In this document: one piece after another, positions 33,063 through 36,431 of the stretch
Layout of the letters: every line of letters starts with the position of its first letter
Position numbering within the stretch: position 1 is the first letter of the stretch
Assembly: GCA_008000375.1 (NCBI GenBank)
Contig: SMOI01000214.1
Coordinates: 12,893 to 49,323 of the forward strand
Length of the DNA stretch: 36,431 bases
Source of the DNA: Poteriospumella lacustris
Taxonomy: Eukaryota > Sar > Chrysophyceae > Chromulinales > Dinobryaceae
Direction of reading: 5' to 3'
The notes under the pieces: model-generated
Databases searched by the model: none
What the model saw: only the letters and a program-made list of their open reading frames with translations
What the model was told of the DNA's origin: nothing
Position numbers and translations under genes: made by a program

Positions 33063-36000
33063 TCAGTCATCTGACTCTTGCAGCAACGATTCTTCTTCCT
33101 CGTCTCCTTGCCCTTCGTCATCTTCATTCTCTGGAGCTGCATTCAAATCAGGAATCAACACCCTCGCACGTGCTTGATCACGAATGATGGTCACCGCCAA
33201 GAACGTTTCAAAGGTCTTGTTGTCCGTCCGTTTCACCGCAAAGGACTTCGACGGTGTCCGGAATTCATCGTCGCGCGGCAAAATCTTCTCCATTTCGGAT
33301 TCTTCGTCAATTTGTAAAAACAAAAAGGATTCACCGATGGTTTCGTTCAATTTGTCTCGGAAATTGCGGTAAATATATTCACGCATGATTTCCAACGGCG
33401 CCTGAAGATCCATCCGGAATTCGCCCAGCACAATTTCCGTTTCTGCGGCAATTTCGTAGAAAACACGGATGTCCGTTTTCTCCAAGCTTCGTTGCCAATA
33501 TTCGTACGGGGTCTCCGTGACCGCATTGTTGGCCGCTTTCACCAGATTGCGGATCATTTTCACGATCGAATACAACAATTTCCCCATCCGTCGCACATGG
33601 CGATACGCATTCTTACGCAGGTCGAAGTCGTACGACATATTCACGACGGTTTTCGACATTTTCAACCAATAATGCTTCTTGTCCGTCGCCGACATGGCCA
33701 AGCTGAGATAATAGGGGCGACTGGGTGATTCTTCATCAAAGAATTCCGCAATGTACTCACACATCGCCGCCACCTTGTGCCAATTGATACCCATGATTTG
33801 TGCAAATTTCTGGAAGGGATACGAGGCCACGACAAGCTTCTTGACGAAGTAATACGGCCGCATGTAGAACACCGGGGTGACTTTCTTGTACGTGTCTATG
33901 CCAAAGGTATCTGGCAAGATCCACGGTCGATCGAGGGGAATGTGGTCGTCGGTATACGGCTCGATGAATTCTTTTTCTTCTTCTTCTTCGTCATCCTCGT
34001 CCCCACCACCTCCTCCATTGGTCTTCCCGCCACCGCCACTGCTCGTAGGACGTCCATCACTCGTACCAGGTCGACTGCGACTGCGACTGTTATCGGTGGG
34101 ATCATCGATGTTGCTTCGATCTTGGGCAGTCGTAGGGCGGCTACCACTGGCATCGAGGTTGTTGCTGTTGTCGGCGTTGGGTCCACCGCTACTGTCGGCG
34201 TTACGAGCGGTGTTGGACGCACTGGCGGACGCACTGTTGTTCCCATCGGATGGAGTCGTCTTCGTTTTCAGTCGCTTTTTGGCCAACAACGGTACGGAGA
34301 CCGTAAATGTCGCGTTGTCGATGTAAATCTGGTCACCGGTACGTAACTTCTTGCGCCATTCACCGGGGCGAAGCTCATACCGCGTCGTATCTTGCATCTT
34401 TTTCGATTTCGACGAGGGCGAATGACGACGCAACGTCAAGCGACTACTCATCCCGTCAAAGCCACCCATGGGCGGTTCTCCATCGGCATTGTTGCCGCCA
34501 TCACGAAGCAAGGCCTCGTCGGTCAAATTGCTACGCGCATCGTCACCGTCTTCCGCTGGAGCATCCTCATCGAATCGTTGGGACGACGTCATCGGTGCCT
34601 CCGGTACCACCCATTCGACCAACGCCAGACGACTGTTGTGTCGAATAGACAACCGAAACGGCAAGGGCACACCATATCGACGTCGTTCGTTGACCAACGT
34701 CTGCAATCCTCGGGGCCCGACACAGTCATACAAGTGCTCTTCGGCCTGGTACAACTGTTGTTCCAGGTGTTCTCTCTGTAGCAAACGCACAATACACCAA
34801 AGAGGACGAGTCAAACACGTAGACACCCATGATGCTCGCGCGTTCTCTCTTACCTTTTCTTGGACTTTCTGCAGCTGCTTTTCCATTTTATTCATCGCGG
34901 CTTTCAATGCCCGCAACTTCGCTTCCGGCAAGGCACCACTCGCTTCACCGTTGTAATAACTCGTCGCCGCCGCTTCCACCAGCACTTCCACTTCGACCAT
35001 TTTCTTTTCAATTTGATCAATTTTCCGTTGTGCCCACAACACTTGCCATTGCGCGAGCAGACTTTCGACCAACGACGCCTTCTTCGTCGATCGGGTCAAC
35101 CGTTCTTCATGGGCCACCAGCAACTTGCAGGCTTCCGACCATTGATTCTCAATGCATTCCGCCACAATCCGATGCATATACCAAGGATACAACTTCTTCA
35201 CACGTTCCAACGGCGTATCCGACTTCAATTTCGGGGGGAAGCCGAAGAACGTTTTCAATCGATACGCCCAGGACTCGCGCAAGCGATCTTCGTCGCGACG
35301 CACCAACATCATTTCTTTCCGTTCTTCCACAAATTGATGAATATGTCGTCGTCCTTGGTGTCCCCGCCATACCCGTTGGATCGTGATCACTGCATTGACG
35401 ATTTTCTTCCCTTGCAACTCCTTTTGTCGCTTCTCAAAGATCTCTCGGATTTCTTGTTCTTTCTTTTCTTTGTCGCGTTGCTGTAAGAAGACTTGTACTT
35501 GTTTGCCAAAGAAACGAATGCGTTCCAAGCCATTGTGATGACGTTGGGCTTTGGATTCGGCAGGTTCCTTGCCGGTGGACGTACGATAACACGTGGTACA
35601 CCAATTCTTCACACTCAAGGTACCCAAGGTACTCAATTCCCGCCAATGTGCGGATCGATCTTCACATTCATCACAGACACTGCAGTAGCGTACGCAGGCA
35701 TGGAAACGCAATCGTCCTTTCTTATGCATATGTTTGAAGCACGAATCGCAAAAGATATCTTTGCAGGTTTGACAAAACTTCGTGCCAATTTGGAAGTCGC
35801 ATTGGACACAATTGTCGACGAGAATATGTTGATGTCCTTTCCGTTGTCCACTCTTGTGTACTTTCGCGAAGCAGCTCGTACACATGGGACTATCACATTG
35901 TTGGCAATAACACGTCGCCGATACCTTTTCACAAATGGAGCAATTCACCGCGAACATTTCTTCCGGTTTGGGCATCCGTACGGCCATGCCACAATCGTAA

Positions 36001-36431
36001 ATACCCAGCAGGGTTGGTTTGGTCCAAAAGGAAGTTTGTGTTCGCGGATTGAACCAATATTCGGCTTCCGTTTCACCATCGACAAACTTGGAATACGACA
36101 ATTGCGCCAATTTGGTGATTTGACGACGAGCTAAATACCCACGCATCCGACGTTGGATCTTACTGGCCGCCAATCGTCGTCGTTCATGGAATTTGTGGAG
36201 TTTTCGTGCCGCCAAGAGACGTGTGATTTGTTTCACCGCGTGACGGTTGATGATAAATGTCTTGATGATCAATGCATTGTCTTGGACGTTACGCTGCGCC
36301 AAAGCGGGTGCTGCCCGTGCACCCAGGTATTCCACTGCCCGTTTGTAGTCAAAGAGATGGACGAAGAACGTCAACACGAATTTGACGGCAAAGGCTGGTT
36401 TGCCACGCAATCCACCGTAGGAAAAACGTCG
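33063..36431 (-). CDS. B-box zinc-finger / IQ-motif protein, 5'-truncated by window edge
   Basis: The frame is open to the right edge and the first in-frame ATG is well inside the conserved part, so the N-terminus lies outside. Modelled exons are 36431-34854 and 34775-33063, about 1,096 visible residues, removing a 78-nt intron (34853-34776, GTAAGA...CTACAG). Order of elements: helical start; IQ motif ASKIQRRMRGYLARRQ; WW-like segment EAEYWFNPRTQTSFWTKPTL; paired B-box-type zinc-binding clusters (CSICEKVSATCYCQQCDSPM and CVQCDFQIGTKFCQTC with following Cys/His); a third Cys-rich cluster; second IQ motif VITIQRVWRGHQGRRH; coiled coil; Asn/Ser/Gly-rich acidic linker (about 34000-34250); and a conserved helical C-terminus. 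IQ motifs bind calmodulin and B-boxes mediate protein contacts. A cytoskeletal or flagellar scaffold role is an inference. Confidence 0.72.
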   Translation of the reverse strand, partial: RRFSYGGLRGKPAFAVKFVLTFFVHLFDYKRAVEYLGARAAPALAQRNVQDNALIIKTFIINRHAVKQITRLLAARKLHKFHERRRLAASKIQRRMRGYLARRQITKLAQLSYSKFVDGETEAEYWFNPRTQTSFWTKPTLLGIYDCGMAVRMPKPEEMFAVNCSICEKVSATCYCQQCDSPMCTSCFAKVHKSGQRKGHQHILVDNCVQCDFQIGTKFCQTCKDIFCDSCFKHMHKKGRLRFHACVRYCSVCDECEDRSAHWRELSTLGTLSVKNWCTTCYRTSTGKEPAESKAQRHHNGLERIRFFGKQVQVFLQQRDKEKKEQEIREIFEKRQKELQGKKIVNAVITIQRVWRGHQGRRHIHQFVEERKEMMLVRRDEDRLRESWAYRLKTFFGFPPKLKSDTPLERVKKLYPWYMHRIVAECIENQWSEACKLLVAHEERLTRSTKKASLVESLLAQWQVLWAQRKIDQIEKKMVEVEVLVEAAATSYYNGEASGALPEAKLRALKAAMNKMEKQLQKVQEKVRENARASWVSTCLTRPLWCIVRLLQREHLEQQLYQAEEHLYDCVGPRGLQTLVNERRRYGVPLPFRLSIRHNSRLALVEWVVPEAPMTSSQRFDEDAPAEDGDDARSNLTDEALLRDGGNNADGEPPMGGFDGMSSRLTLRRHSPSSKSKKMQDTTRYELRPGEWRKKLRTGDQIYIDNATFTVSVPLLAKKRLKTKTTPSDGNNSASASASNTARNADSSGGPNADNSNNLDASGSRPTTAQDRSNIDDPTDNSRSRSRPGTSDGRPTSSGGGGKTNGGGGGDEDDEEEEEKEFIEPYTDDHIPLDRPWILPDTFGIDTYKKVTPVFYMRPYYFVKKLVVASYPFQKFAQIMGINWHKVAAMCEYIAEFFDEESPSRPYYLSLAMSATDKKHYWLKMSKTVVNMSYDFDLRKNAYRHVRRMGKLLYSIVKMIRNLVKAANNAVTETPYEYWQRSLEKTDIRVFYEIAAETEIVLGEFRMDLQAPLEIMREYIYRNFRDKLNETIGESFLFLQIDEESEMEKILPRDDEFRTPSKSFAVKRTDNKTFETFLAVTIIRDQARARVLIPDLNAAPENEDDEGQGDEEEESLLQESDD
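34776..34853 (-). other. In-frame 78-nt intron in the B-box/IQ gene
   Basis: On the minus strand the sequence reads AAAAG/GTAAGAGAG ... TTTGCTACAG/AGAGAACACC. Its length is a multiple of three and it contains no stop, so open-frame calling hides it. Removing it joins KQLQKVQEK to REHLEQQLYQ and restores a continuous heptad-like coiled coil. The intron-encoded residues (W, C, P-rich) would break that helix. Confidence 0.8.

Noticed and set aside
1-36431. Search for CRISPR arrays, bacterial operons, insertion sequences, integrated virus and rRNA
   Set aside because: None seen. The only tandem arrays are trinucleotide microsatellites, and the only dispersed repeat is the upstream module.

Overview
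This is nuclear DNA from a microbial eukaryote. Every multi-exon gene shows short GT-AG introns (59-85 nt), genes lie close together on both strands, there is no operon structure, and the recognisable products are eukaryote-specific: the LSM8 Sm-like protein, the RRP8/nucleomethylin rRNA methyltransferase, a KNTC1/Rod-like kinetochore protein and a ZIP4/SPO22/TEX11-like meiotic TPR protein. A B-box/IQ protein would suit a flagellated or ciliated protist. I cannot name the species. A stramenopile-like protist is a weak guess from overall flavour only.

Layout, left to right. 95-2212 (+): F-box-like/LRR protein. 2540-3608 (+): Fic-domain protein with a signal peptide, three exons. 4178-5149 (+): multipass membrane protein. 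14215-5587 (-): KNTC1/Rod-like protein of about 2,828 aa, three exons. 14532-15419 (+): RRP8. 18997-15474 (-): ZIP4/SPO22-like protein, five exons, about 1,087 aa. 19576-21364 (+): unknown acidic/coiled-coil protein, three exons, 548 aa. 27075-22100 (-): signal peptide + TPR + GT41 (OGT/SPY-like) + second glycosyltransferase-like domain, two exons, 1,636 aa. 27582-28062 (+): LSM8, four exons, 96 aa. 28540-30726 (+): multipass membrane protein. 31345-33005 (+): class V aminotransferase, two exons. 36431-33063 (-): B-box/IQ protein, running off the right edge. Exons were joined by eye from splice sites, phase and family resemblance, so they are models and not transcript-backed.

The genes do not form one pathway. 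A loose theme is chromosome and cell-cycle biology (KNTC1-like, ZIP4-like, and the E2F-like sites in a shared upstream module). RNA biogenesis (RRP8, LSM8) and secretory-pathway protein modification (signal-peptide Fic and GT41) are also represented.

The most unusual observations are: (1) a roughly 145-bp sequence at 2320-2467, repeated almost unchanged at 19302-19442, each copy just upstream of a plus-strand gene and carrying perfect E2F-like sites and a shared TATA-like element; (2) a GT41 enzyme with a signal peptide fused to a second glycosyltransferase-like domain; (3) a secreted-type class II Fic protein whose Fic-motif glycine is replaced by phenylalanine; (4) an in-frame 78-nt intron hidden inside the B-box protein reading frame.
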